Assembly: GCA_910587085.1 (NCBI GenBank)
Contig: CAJUMC010000001.1
Location: forward strand, 62,001 to 126,000
Reading direction: 5' to 3'
Length of the DNA stretch: 64,000 nt
Source of the DNA: an uncultured Lachnospiraceae bacterium
GTDB taxonomy: Bacteria > Bacillota > Clostridia > Lachnospirales > Lachnospiraceae
The notes beneath the pieces were generated by a model. It made no database searches, had not been told where the DNA came from, and saw only the letters and a list, made by a program, of their open reading frames with translations. The translations under genes and the position numbers were made by a program. This document shows positions 41,874-50,329 of the stretch, piece by piece (position 1 is the first letter of the stretch; the number at the start of each line of letters is the position of its first letter).

Positions 41874-41906
41874 CGGCGGCGCTGCCGTTACAGCGCCGCC
41901 GTTTTT
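41874..41906 (+). terminator. Rho-independent terminator of the HIT gene
   Basis: An 11-bp perfect stem CGGCGGCGCTG/CAGCGCCGCCG with a 6-base loop, followed by TTTTTATTTT. It lies 14 bp after the HIT stop codon. Confidence 0.93.
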
Positions 41907-42020
41907 ATTTTCAGCTCCTCCAGTTTTTTCCTCCTTGTAGCCGGAATGCACAGACCTCTAAACTGTTTTTGTCGCCCGAGGCTCCCGGCACAGGCCGCTT
42001 CCTCTTTCCGGTTTCCCTGA

Positions 42021-43130
42021 TTATACCGGCGTTTTTTCTTCGCTGCCCTTCCCTTCGCACTCCGCTTTGGACATCACTTCCTCCATGAGACGCACAATCG
42101 TTCCTGTCGCATCGGTTTGTATGCTGTTTCTCATAGCAGCAATGTAGGAATCCCGATTTTCCACCACCTGATTTATTCCGGTAAGCAGCGTTTCATTCGT
42201 CAATTCCTCCTCACGGATCAGAAATGCAAACCCCTGACGTTCAAAAGACTCCGCATTCAGAATCTGATCTCCTCTGCTCACCGCCGCAGGCAGCGGAATC
42301 AAAATCATCGGCTTCCGAAGTGCCAGCAGCTCACAGATCGCATTCGCGCCGGCCCGAGAAACCACAAGATCTGCCGCTGCAAAAAGGTCGCTCAGCTCCG
42401 CGCTGATATATTCATACTGAACATAGCCCTCAACATTATTGTATGCCGGTTCTGTTTTACCCTTTCCGCAGAGGTGAATCACCTGAAAACGCTTCAGCAG
42501 CGTCGGAAGAAGATTTCGCACGGCCTCGTTCAGGGCTGCGGCTCCCGTACTCCCGCCGATTATGAGAATCACCGGAAGATTGGAATGAAACCCGCAGAAT
42601 TCCAGGCCGCGTATCCGGTTGCCGGCAAACAGCTCTTTGCGGATCGGCGTGCCGGTCAGCACCGCCTTGCCCTCCGGCAGATACTGCACGGTTTCCGGGA
42701 AATTGGCGCATACCTTTACAGCGGACGGTATGGCCAGCCGGTTTGCCAACCCGGGCGTCATATCCGACTCATGAATAATCGCCGGAATTCTCCTCTTTTT
42801 CGCAGCGATCACAACCGGAACAGAGACAAAACCTCCCTTTGAAAAAACAAGATCCGGGTGAAGCTGCTTCAGAAGCTTTTTCGCCTCCCGATACCCCTTC
42901 CATACCCGGAACGGATCGGAGAAATTTTTAATGTCAAAATAGCGCCTGAGCTTCCCGGAGGAAATCCCGTAATACGGAATGCCGAGCTTTTCGATCAATT
43001 CCTTTTCGATACCGTCATACGATCCTATGTAATGGATATCGTATTCCTTCTCCTGAAGTCTGGAAATTAATGCCATATTTGGAGTTACATGCCCGGCCGT
43101 TCCCCCGCCGGTAAAAACGATCCGCTTCAT
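42021..43130 (-). CDS. murG: Lipid II synthase, UDP-GlcNAc transferase
   Basis: Peripheral membrane GT28 enzyme adding GlcNAc to lipid I to form lipid II in peptidoglycan synthesis. The 369 residues show RIVFTGGGTAGHVTPNMAL, DLVFSKGGFVSVPVV, IIHESDMTPGLANRL, ILIIGGSTGAAALNEAV and VVSRAGANAICELLALRKPM. It lacks the dcw cluster around it; in Clostridia a second or relocated murG next to unrelated genes is common. ATG 43130 has AGGGG upstream. It lies 27 bp downstream of the TSCPD gene. The C-terminus is a short acidic/basic tail. Confidence 0.95.
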   Translation of the reverse strand: MKRIVFTGGGTAGHVTPNMALISRLQEKEYDIHYIGSYDGIEKELIEKLGIPYYGISSGKLRRYFDIKNFSDPFRVWKGYREAKKLLKQLHPDLVFSKGGFVSVPVVIAAKKRRIPAIIHESDMTPGLANRLAIPSAVKVCANFPETVQYLPEGKAVLTGTPIRKELFAGNRIRGLEFCGFHSNLPVILIIGGSTGAAALNEAVRNLLPTLLKRFQVIHLCGKGKTEPAYNNVEGYVQYEYISAELSDLFAAADLVVSRAGANAICELLALRKPMILIPLPAAVSRGDQILNAESFERQGFAFLIREEELTNETLLTGINQVVENRDSYIAAMRNSIQTDATGTIVRLMEEVMSKAECEGKGSEEKTPV

Positions 43131-43157
43131 TGTCAGCCCCTGCCTCTCTGCCTCCGT

Positions 43158-43412
43158 TCAGACATTTTTCAGCGCATTTGCAAGCTGATCCGGGCAGGAA
43201 GTGCCCTTCGAGCCGCAGGTTGTACCCTCCAGCCGCCGGATAACCTCATCCACGGGCATGCCCTCCACCAGAGCGCCTATGCCCTTCAGGTTCCCGTTGC
43301 AGCCTCCGACAAACTGCACATTGCGCAGAACCTTCACTCCGTTAATTTCTTCAACATCAAAGTTAATCTCTCTTGAGCAGGTGCCCGTCGTCTTATAAGT
43401 CATCATCATCAA
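43158..43412 (-). CDS. TSCPD-domain small protein (TIGR03905 type)
   Basis: An 84-residue protein. YKTTGTCSREINFDVEE, VQFVGGCNGNLKGIGALVEG and the closing GTSCPDQLANAL are hallmarks of the stand-alone TSCPD family, which shares a zinc-finger-like Cys module with vitamin B12-dependent ribonucleotide reductases. Four or more conserved Cys suggest metal binding. Function unknown; a role with ribonucleotide reductase has been proposed for such proteins. Four Met codons start the frame; AGAGG is five bases before the first. It precedes murG in a likely operon. Confidence 0.9.
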   Translation of the reverse strand: MMMMTYKTTGTCSREINFDVEEINGVKVLRNVQFVGGCNGNLKGIGALVEGMPVDEVIRRLEGTTCGSKGTSCPDQLANALKNV

Positions 43413-43578
43413 ATCCTCTCAAAAAAATATTGCCTTCTTTATACGTGAGTCTTATTTTATAACAAGTTTCACAAATATGCAATTAAAATATTTATAAGCT
43501 GGAAAAAAAAACTATAAGATGGTATACTGTTAACTATGAAACAAAACTAACCTGCTTGCAGCAGAAACGGAGGATACT

Positions 43579-44277
43579 ATGCTTGGCATTATCGGCGCAA
43601 TGGAGGAGGAGGTCAGCCGCCTGACCTCAGCCATGGAGGAGGTCCGCATCGTCAGAAGGGCTTCCATGGAGTTTTATGAAGGGAAGCTTTCCGGCAGGGA
43701 TGCGGTCGTTGTACGCTCCGGCATCGGAAAGGTCAATGCGGGAATCTGTGCACAGATACTTGCGGATCTGTTCCGCGTCGACCGGATCATCAATACCGGA
43801 ATCGCCGGTTCTCTGAATTCCGCCATCGACATCGGAGATATTGTGCTTTCCACGGATGCCCTGCAGCACGACGTCGATGCCGGCGCCTTCGGCTACGCAC
43901 CGGGCGTTATCCCGCGCATGGAGGCCTCTGTCTTTCAGGCAGATCCGCTTATGCTTGAGCTTGCGGAACGTGCCTGCCGAAAGGTCAATCCGGAAATTCA
44001 CGTTTTTACCGGCAGAGTTGTCAGCGGGGACCAGTTTATCGCTGACAGCAAAAAAAAGGATTTTCTTATAAATCAGTTCACTCCCCTGTGCACGGAGATG
44101 GAGGGTGCCGCGATTGCTCAGGCCGCTTATCTCAACGGCATTCCCTTCCTGATCATACGCGCCATATCGGACAAGGCCGACAACAGCGCCCAGGTTGATT
44201 ATCCGGTGTTTGAGGCGGCGGCGATCGAGCACTCCGTGAGACTGGTGACAGAGCTTGCCGCAGCATTTGAAGACTGA
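43579..44277 (+). CDS. mtnN: 5'-Methylthioadenosine/S-adenosylhomocysteine nucleosidase
   Basis: Hydrolyses MTA and SAH to adenine plus the thioribose compounds, recycling SAM by-products and generating the precursor of autoinducer-2 when LuxS is present. The 232 residues begin MLGIIGAMEEEVSRLTSAME and show VRSGIGKVNAGICAQIL, NTGIAGSLN, FTGRVVSGDQFIADSKKK and the catalytic-Asp region LIIRAISDKADNSA. Three co-directional genes (mtnN, phosphatase relative, rpiB) follow one another closely here. Confidence 0.96.
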   Translation: MLGIIGAMEEEVSRLTSAMEEVRIVRRASMEFYEGKLSGRDAVVVRSGIGKVNAGICAQILADLFRVDRIINTGIAGSLNSAIDIGDIVLSTDALQHDVDAGAFGYAPGVIPRMEASVFQADPLMLELAERACRKVNPEIHVFTGRVVSGDQFIADSKKKDFLINQFTPLCTEMEGAAIAQAAYLNGIPFLIIRAISDKADNSAQVDYPVFEAAAIEHSVRLVTELAAAFED

Positions 44278-44297
44278 ATTACTGCAGAGGTTCCTGT

Positions 44298-44759
44298 ATG
44301 ATTACAAAACTGATTTTTGTCTGTACCGAAAACACGGTTCAAAGCCCAATGGCTGAGACGATTTTTAAAAACATTGACCACGATCTGGATCTCGCGGTCT
44401 GCTCAAGGGGACTTGTCGTACTCTTTCCCGAGCCGTTCAATCCAAAAGCAGAAACCACGCTCGCCACGCACGGAATGCTGATGGGCACCCACACCTCCCG
44501 GCAGTTCAGCCCGGAGGAGGTGGACGATCAGACGCTGATACTCACAATGACCATCGCCCAGAAACGGCGCCTTGCCACTGACTTTCTGATCAACGAAAAG
44601 ACATATACTATCCGTGAGTTTGCCGGTGAGCAGGGCGATCTCAGTGACCCTTACGGCCAGAGCCCAAACGCTTATGAGGAATGCTTTTCCGAGCTCCACT
44701 CGCTGATGCAGAGAGTTATCTACCGGCTGCTTCACGGCCGGCTTCCGGAAAACATATAA
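44298..44759 (+). CDS. Low-molecular-weight phosphatase relative with altered P-loop
   Basis: A 153-residue protein of the LMW-PTP/ArsC fold. The P-loop reads VCTENTVQSPMAE. The family consensus is VCxGNxCRSPMAE, with the catalytic Cys and, six residues later, the phosphate-binding Arg. Here the Cys and the Ser-Pro-Met-Ala-Glu are kept but Arg is replaced by Gln (CAA) and the Gly by Glu. The general-acid loop is present (DLSDPYGQSPNAYEEC). It may be a pseudo-phosphatase or have changed chemistry; a CAA-to-CGA single-base difference would restore the Arg. It lies 20 bp after mtnN and before rpiB, a position where LMW-PTP genes occur in many Clostridia. Confidence 0.85.
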   Translation: MITKLIFVCTENTVQSPMAETIFKNIDHDLDLAVCSRGLVVLFPEPFNPKAETTLATHGMLMGTHTSRQFSPEEVDDQTLILTMTIAQKRRLATDFLINEKTYTIREFAGEQGDLSDPYGQSPNAYEECFSELHSLMQRVIYRLLHGRLPENI

Positions 44760-44923
44760 GTGGAACCTGAACCGCAGTGCGGACAGATATAATTCGAATG
44801 CGCTTTGTAACAGAAGGCCTATGCTCAATTTTCTTCAGGTTTTTAAGTCAAGATGATAGTTTTGCTGACAATTATGCAAATACTATTGCAAATAATATTA
44901 TAAAACTCAAGGAGGTAGCTGCT

Positions 44924-45352
44924 ATGATAGCAATCGGTTGTGATCACGGAGGTTATGAATTGAAACAGGAGGTTATCCGTTATTTACAGGATAAACAAAT
45001 TGAATTCCGGGATTTCGGCACGGATTCCACTGCATCCTGCGACTATCCTGTTTTTGCCAAGCTTGTAGCAAACGCTGTGGTATCCGGCGAATGCGAATTC
45101 GGCATTCTGATCTGCGGCACCGGCATCGGAATATCCATCACCGCCAATAAAATCCGGGGAGTACGCTGCGCACTGTGCCATGACTGCTTTTCCGCAGAGG
45201 CAACGCGGCTTCACAACAATGCCAATATCCTCGCGATGGGCGGACGCATTGTCGGACCCGGACTCGCCGTTAAAATCGTTGATACCTTCCTCAATACTCC
45301 ATTCTCGAATGACGAGCGTCATCTGCGCAGAATCTCCCAGATGGAGCCGTAA
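44924..45352 (+). CDS. rpiB: Ribose 5-phosphate isomerase B
   Basis: Interconverts ribose 5-phosphate and ribulose 5-phosphate. The 142 residues show MIAIGCDHGGYELKQEV, the active-site Cys in ICGTGIGISITANKI, RCALCHDCFSAEATRLHNNA and the C-terminal NDERHLRRI. ATG 44924 follows AAGGAGG by eight bases; the frame continues upstream with no better start. It may be co-transcribed with the phosphatase relative or come from AT-rich promoter-like sequence in between. It ends four bases before the convergent Sua5 gene. Confidence 0.95.
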   Translation: MIAIGCDHGGYELKQEVIRYLQDKQIEFRDFGTDSTASCDYPVFAKLVANAVVSGECEFGILICGTGIGISITANKIRGVRCALCHDCFSAEATRLHNNANILAMGGRIVGPGLAVKIVDTFLNTPFSNDERHLRRISQMEP

Positions 45353-45356
45353 GCCC

Positions 45357-46424
45357 TCACACCCGTACAATGTGATAGCCGGCTGCCTTGAGCAGCCGGT
45401 TCATGATCGCCTGTCCAAGCTGCACCGTTTCAAAACTTTCTGAATAAATCAGTTCCGCTCCCTCCTCGTCAAATTCCCTCAGAAGCTCAAACAGATTCGC
45501 CGCAATCGTCTCCTCATCCCGGCGGGAACCTGCGCTCTTGACGTTTTCACAGATATAGCACTCCCGGGTTTCCTCGGCAGCCAGCACCGCCACGCGGCGT
45601 CCATCCGCACATTGTTTTTTTGTTTCCTCATTAATTGCGCGCACCACGCTTTCCTGATCGCCCTCATAAATAATGAGTTTCCCTTTCGGAGCATAATGGC
45701 GGTATTTCATACCGGGAGCCTTTGCAACAATACCGGAATCTGCGGTTCGACTGACCGCAGCACGGTCGTAGACGGCATTCGGCAGCACGTCCTGCAGCTG
45801 CTCCATGGAAATATAGCCGGGCCTCAAAATCATAGGAACCCCTGCTGTAAGATCAATAATTGTAGATTCCAGACCGATGTTGACCGGTCCCCCGTCAAGA
45901 ATCAGCGGAATTCTCCCTGCCAAATCCTGATATACATGTTCCGCTCTGGTAGTGCTTGGCCTGCCCGACGCATTTGCACTTGGCGCGGCAATGTAAAGCC
46001 CCGACTCCCGGATCAGTGCCACGGCAATTTCATCGGACGGCATGCGGATCGCCACCGTAGAAAGTCCTCCTGTCGTACCGTCAGGTACCAGTTCGCTTTT
46101 TTTCAATATGATCGTAAGCGGCCCCGGCCAAAAACGCTCTGCCAGCTTCCATGCTTCCTCCGGTACCTCGGACGCCAGTCGGACAACTGCCTCCCTGTCA
46201 GCGATATGCACGATCAGCGGATTGTCGGAAGGCCTTCCCTTCGCCGCGTAAATTCTGGCGGCAGCTCCGGTGTCCAGTGCATTTCCTCCCAGTCCGTATA
46301 CGGTCTCTGTAGGAAATGCAACCAGCCCTCCATTTCTCAGTATTTCTGCCGCTTTAAAAAAATCCTCCCTGCGCAGCGAGCTCCGATCCATTTTCTGTAT
46401 CCTGGTTTCTATCTCCTCTGTCAT
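45357..46424 (-). CDS. Threonylcarbamoyl-AMP synthase (Sua5 long form)
   Basis: Makes threonylcarbamoyl-AMP for the universal t6A37 tRNA modification. It has VAFPTETVYGLGGNALD, the substrate-binding AAKGRPSDNPLIVHI, SANASGRPSTTRAEHVYQDL and STIIDLT. The C-terminal Sua5 domain (about residues 215-355) distinguishes it from the short TsaC form; it contains KAPGMKYRHYAPKGKLIIYEG. The ATG at 46424 has GGAGAAG upstream; an in-frame ATG at 46463 would add 13 residues but has no site. TcdA, acting on the product, is encoded elsewhere in the window. It is the third gene of a run with the amidase and GH18 genes. Confidence 0.92.
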   Translation of the reverse strand: MTEEIETRIQKMDRSSLRREDFFKAAEILRNGGLVAFPTETVYGLGGNALDTGAAARIYAAKGRPSDNPLIVHIADREAVVRLASEVPEEAWKLAERFWPGPLTIILKKSELVPDGTTGGLSTVAIRMPSDEIAVALIRESGLYIAAPSANASGRPSTTRAEHVYQDLAGRIPLILDGGPVNIGLESTIIDLTAGVPMILRPGYISMEQLQDVLPNAVYDRAAVSRTADSGIVAKAPGMKYRHYAPKGKLIIYEGDQESVVRAINEETKKQCADGRRVAVLAAEETRECYICENVKSAGSRRDEETIAANLFELLREFDEEGAELIYSESFETVQLGQAIMNRLLKAAGYHIVRV

Positions 46425-46570
46425 AGCTGTTTCTTCTCCGACTCTTTGCTTTTTGACCCGCATTTTTCCGGTTCATCCCCATCCGGATTTTCTCTGTCTG
46501 AACGAATTCCTCTTCCAGAAGTTTGTCTTTCCGGCTGTTTGTTTATCTTTTCTGCTGTTTCCAGCTTTGT

Positions 46571-47389
46571 TTATTCGGCCGCTCCCGTATCCTTTGCCGA
46601 CTGGCGGCAGTATTCAACAATACCATAGCAGACAGCCCACGCCATTTTATCCTGATATTCTTCTGTAATCAGCAGATCTGCCTCTCGCGGATTGCTCAAA
46701 AACCCGCACTCCACAATTACCATCGGACATGGCGATTTCTTCAGCAGATAGTAGCTTGTATTGGCCTTTGCCTGCCTGTGATTCTCATCTGCAATCAGCT
46801 GCTTTATGGTCGCCTGCAGCTGCTCCGCCATCCTCCGTCCTTCCTCCGATTTTTCATAGTAAAAAACCTGCGCTCCGAAGCTCGACTCATGAGTAAAGCT
46901 GTTCTGGTGAATACTGACTGCAAATTCCGGCTTGCAGTCCTCAATAATCTTTATCCGCGCTTTCATGTCCGCAGCCTTCTTTTTTGCATCGCTATCCGAG
47001 TACAGCCCGTCATCCGTTGTACGCGTCATGGTCACAGAGAACCCCGCCGCCTCGAGGTATTCTTTCAGCCTCCCGGCTATCTTCAGATTAATCTCTTTTT
47101 CATTGGCCCCGTTGACGCCAACTTTTCCCGGATCAACACCGCCGTGCCCGGCGTCCAGCACTACGGATTTTCCCCGTGCATCAAAACCGTTGAGCGCCGT
47201 CCTTTGTTCCTCGGTAAATACCTTATCAAGAGCTTCCGGTGTGGGCTTCTCCGTTCCGTGTGAAGGCTTTTCCGCCCCGGCCCCTACCTTTCCGGGCGAA
47301 CCCGAGAAAATCCGCAGACATTTGCCTGCCAGCAGACAGCCCGCACACAGCATCAGTACATACAATCCCAGCTTCCATTGTTTTTTCAT
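46571..47389 (-). CDS. N-acetylmuramoyl-L-alanine amidase (CwlD-like)
   Basis: Exported peptidoglycan amidase, 272 residues. It has an N-terminal signal anchor (KLGLYVLMLCAGCLLAG) and the Amidase_3 zinc domain: VVLDAGHGGVDPGKVG with His and the later EINLKIA Glu, SIHQNSF with a zinc His, and the catalytic Glu in MVIVECGFLSNPREADLL. The layout is that of CwlD, which makes muramic-delta-lactam in the spore cortex, though vegetative roles are possible. A Gly/Glu/Pro linker lies between anchor and domain. The upstream GH18 gene, also a cortex-type enzyme, lies 96 bp away on the same strand. Confidence 0.9.
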   Translation of the reverse strand: MKKQWKLGLYVLMLCAGCLLAGKCLRIFSGSPGKVGAGAEKPSHGTEKPTPEALDKVFTEEQRTALNGFDARGKSVVLDAGHGGVDPGKVGVNGANEKEINLKIAGRLKEYLEAAGFSVTMTRTTDDGLYSDSDAKKKAADMKARIKIIEDCKPEFAVSIHQNSFTHESSFGAQVFYYEKSEEGRRMAEQLQATIKQLIADENHRQAKANTSYYLLKKSPCPMVIVECGFLSNPREADLLITEEYQDKMAWAVCYGIVEYCRQSAKDTGAAE

Positions 47390-47484
47390 GCTTCATCCGG
47401 TCAAAATCCGATGATTTCTGACCATTCCCTTCGCCACAGCTTTTGGTATATTGTATGCTGTGCCCGGCAATTCCATGTTATCCG

Positions 47485-49233
47485 CTATCTGACGTCCGGA
47501 TCGTTCAGATTTTTCCATATTACAGACCATACGCCTGCCTTTTCCTGCCCGAGCCTCCATGCAGCCACGCCGGCAAGCCCGTTCTGCGCGACGCGCTTTA
47601 CCTTTTCCCCGATCGAGCGCTCCTCTTCCAGCCATATCCGATACAGCGCCCCGTTCTTCTCATATTCGGCGTAATACTGTGCGGAATCTTCATCCCAGAC
47701 AGGCGTTGCTCCCTGCTCTTCTACAAGCGCCTCCGCACTGCTCATAAACGGAGTTTCCGCAATACCTATTCTGGTAGCATCGCCGTCAGCCGTCTCCTTC
47801 CAGAGCCTTGTATAAAACGGTATCCCCACAACAATTTTATCCGCGGGAACCATGGCTAATGTATCCGTGATGGCCTTTTCCACATATCCGATGGACGCTA
47901 CACTCCCGGCATTTTCGGAAATGGAGGTATGCTCATCGTAGGCCATTATAATCACATAATCTACAATTTCCCCCTGCTCTTCGTAATCATAAAAGCGATT
48001 GTAGCTTGCAGGGACATAATTATCCACAGAGAGCACCAGACCGTTTATGCGGCATTTTACCGAAAGCTCTCTCAAAAACTGTATGAAATGCGGCCCTGAC
48101 TCCACGGAAAGCATCTCAAAATCAACATTGATGCCGTCCAATCCAAAACGCAGAGCCTCCTGCACGAGCCCTTCGGTCAGACGATCTCTGGAGGATGTGC
48201 GGGAAAGCACCTGATACGTATCCACCTCGGAGCCGGTATCAAAATTTTTGACAAGCCCCCACACCTTCAGCCCCATGGAATGCGCCGTATCCACATACTG
48301 GCTGTCTGCAATGGACGAAAAATCTCCGCTGCTCCCGTTCAGCCGGAACCAGGTAGGCGAAATTACATTGACGCCGCTCGCCTCCTTCATCAAATCAGCA
48401 AGCCTTTGATTCGCAGCAGCGGTCTCTACATAATGCCATACAAGATTGATTTTGCTGTTCTCATGCAGCACAGTATACTCCGGCGCCTGATAGCTGCTGG
48501 AGATTTTCCTGAAATACCCGTCTCCCACATGCCGTTTGTTCACATACCCGCGAACTCCGTCCGAGGTCATAACTTTCAGAAAGCTGTTCTGCTGCGTACC
48601 TCCTCCGTCAAGCAGCATAAGCCCCTCCTGCGGCGGCACCTCCTTGAGTATTTCGCTCTTCCGGTCTGCTTCCGCGCGGATCTGCGTTTTTTTTGTCGTA
48701 TCCACATAGAGATAATCTCCATGAACACAAGTGACCACAACCCTCTGCACCGGCCCGCCCTCTTCTGCCGAAGCCGCATAAGCCTGATAGCTTATGTCAG
48801 AATACTCCGCGGCAAACTCCAGAGATAGATACACTTCTCCATCCAGTACCCGGACAACGGCATGATCCTCCAGGGGCGCATCTTTATCCGCATATCTCCC
48901 CTGCTCCCCGTCGGCCGCCCGGATAATCTCTGTCGGCGTCGCAAGCGTCAGCTGCTGCTCATTCTCGTCCCAGTAGAACCGGTGATTAAAATACTCTTTT
49001 ACAGTTTCAAGATCCACATAGATCCGTCCGTCAACCAGCCTCGCATTTTCTGAATGCACCCTGTCATCCAGTATCAGCAGCGCCTCCCCTTCCGGCACCG
49101 AATAATAATCCGAAAGTTCCATCCATTCTTTTCCCGGAGAAAAGTAGCGCACCAGCGCCGCAGCGCCGAGCCCAATCATGATCAGCAGCACGAAAAGGCT
49201 GCCCAAAATTGCCTGTTTTGCACGTTTATCCAT
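47485..49233 (-). CDS. GH18 family cell-wall hydrolase (SleL/YaaH-like) with SH3 domain
   Basis: A 582-residue exported protein. An N-terminal membrane anchor (SLFVLLIMIGLGAAALVRYF) is followed by a copper-amine-oxidase-N-like domain (residues about 45-110, DGRIYVDLETVKEYFNHRF), an SH3b domain (about 180-240) and a GH18 barrel. The barrel motif is LDGINVDFEMLS, where the last Glu is the catalytic acid; the first Asp and last Asp of the DxxDxDxE motif are kept and the middle one is Asn. FKKNDP-type ends are absent, but YVIIMAYDEHTS and VVGIPFYTRLW are classic. Such proteins cleave spore cortex muramic-delta-lactam glycan or related glycan. Likely operon with the amidase. Confidence 0.9.
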   Translation of the reverse strand: MDKRAKQAILGSLFVLLIMIGLGAAALVRYFSPGKEWMELSDYYSVPEGEALLILDDRVHSENARLVDGRIYVDLETVKEYFNHRFYWDENEQQLTLATPTEIIRAADGEQGRYADKDAPLEDHAVVRVLDGEVYLSLEFAAEYSDISYQAYAASAEEGGPVQRVVVTCVHGDYLYVDTTKKTQIRAEADRKSEILKEVPPQEGLMLLDGGGTQQNSFLKVMTSDGVRGYVNKRHVGDGYFRKISSSYQAPEYTVLHENSKINLVWHYVETAAANQRLADLMKEASGVNVISPTWFRLNGSSGDFSSIADSQYVDTAHSMGLKVWGLVKNFDTGSEVDTYQVLSRTSSRDRLTEGLVQEALRFGLDGINVDFEMLSVESGPHFIQFLRELSVKCRINGLVLSVDNYVPASYNRFYDYEEQGEIVDYVIIMAYDEHTSISENAGSVASIGYVEKAITDTLAMVPADKIVVGIPFYTRLWKETADGDATRIGIAETPFMSSAEALVEEQGATPVWDEDSAQYYAEYEKNGALYRIWLEEERSIGEKVKRVAQNGLAGVAAWRLGQEKAGVWSVIWKNLNDPDVR

Positions 49234-49580
49234 AAATCAGCACTCCTTCTCCAACAAGTATATCACAAACCGATCAATAAGCAAACGGTTTCTTTTGAAA
49301 AGACAGACGCGGTCGCTCCGATATTATTTCCGAGGATGCTGACGGGAATTCAGCTCCCGCTGTATTGAGGGTACGTCCGGGAAAGCTTCCTGCCCAATCG
49401 CGGATCTGCAGAGCGCAGACGGGTGAATAGGTTGCATATCATACTCTGCCCGCAGATCTTACATTGACCTGCAAGGAGAGCAGCCGGATAAGAAGCTGTG
49501 CTGTGAGACATTATTCTCCTGCCGGCCTTTGCCGCCGGATTCTGCAGATTCCGTATTTTCCGCGCCGTCTTTTCATCATT
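49234..49580. other. Intergenic region, no gene seen
   Basis: This spacer lies upstream of the GH18 gene. It is moderately GC-rich and I see neither a coding region nor a clear promoter. It runs directly into the 20-bp tandem repeat at 49581. Confidence 0.5.
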
Positions 49581-49660
49581 TCAGAATGCTATATTCAATT
49601 CGGGAATGTCGTATTCTATTTTAGAATGCCATATTCAATTTCAGAATGCCATATTCAGTT
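49581..49660. repeat. Four tandem 20-bp palindromic repeats
   Basis: Exact 20-bp units at 49581, 49601, 49621 and 49641, consensus TYAGAATGCCATATTCAATT. Each holds the inverted pair GAAT...ATTC. The last unit contains the stop codon and final codons of the MinD-like gene. The repeats have no spacers between them. Confidence 0.9.
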
Positions 49661-50303
49661 TGTTAAAAAGGCGCCCGGCCTGTCTGGACAAACGAAGCGT
49701 ATCCGGCTCTGTTCCGAGCCCGTAGGCCGCAACCGTAATTGCCGTTTCCCCCGCATGCGCGGTGAGCTTATGCTTTTCCCCTGTAACGCCATGGTTCATA
49801 AGAAAATGCCAGCCCTCCGCCCCTTCCCGCGCAAGCAGCTCTCTCACCTCCCTTCTGCTTAAAAAACGCCTGAAATCCTCTGCATGGAAAATCCCCCTGC
49901 TGCCGACAACAATTCTGTTCCGGCAGGCAAACAGAAACGGCAGGCTTTCCTCCCGGCAGCCGAAATCTAAAATACGGATGCATCCGTTCCCACCTTCCGG
50001 CTTCCATGTACCCGCAGGGATTCTGTTCCTGCCGGCAATTTTGAACCCGTTGCCGCAGACGGATCCCTTTTTGCCGGATGGACGGACGCTGTCGATTTCC
50101 GGGGCGGACTTCCGATACAGGCACCTCTTTGTGCGGAAAACCGGAGCATCCTCGGTACCGTACAGAAATTTTTCGTATTCGGTGAACGCGCGGCCTCCTC
50201 CCGCCTCCAGCACTTCCGTTTTCCGCTTCAATACATCACTGAAAAAGGTTGCCAGCAGCATTGCAACATGCGTGGCTCCCGCCGCCGGGTGAAGTCCGAA
50301 CAC
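49641..50303 (-). CDS. Degenerate MinD/ParA-like protein
   Basis: A 220-residue protein starting at GTG 50303 with GGGAG eight bases upstream. The N-terminus VFGLHPAAGATHVAMLLATF has the fold signature of deviant Walker A ATPases but lacks the Lys residues (HPAAGATH instead of KGGxGKT). A strand-helix pattern with a second GCREESLPFLFACRNRIVVG segment follows. It is the immediate downstream neighbour of a kinase whose C-terminal domain has the same degenerate motif, so the two probably form a pair. The last codons (LNMAF) lie in a 20-bp repeat, so the native C-terminus may have been altered. Function unknown. Confidence 0.65.
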   Translation of the reverse strand: MFGLHPAAGATHVAMLLATFFSDVLKRKTEVLEAGGGRAFTEYEKFLYGTEDAPVFRTKRCLYRKSAPEIDSVRPSGKKGSVCGNGFKIAGRNRIPAGTWKPEGGNGCIRILDFGCREESLPFLFACRNRIVVGSRGIFHAEDFRRFLSRREVRELLAREGAEGWHFLMNHGVTGEKHKLTAHAGETAITVAAYGLGTEPDTLRLSRQAGRLFNKLNMAF

Positions 50304-50329
50304 TCCGATTTCTCCCGCATCCTCCTTCG

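Noticed and set aside
49581..49660. CRISPR-like repeats
   Set aside because: The four 20-bp units are contiguous without spacers and no cas gene is near; it is a simple tandem repeat.
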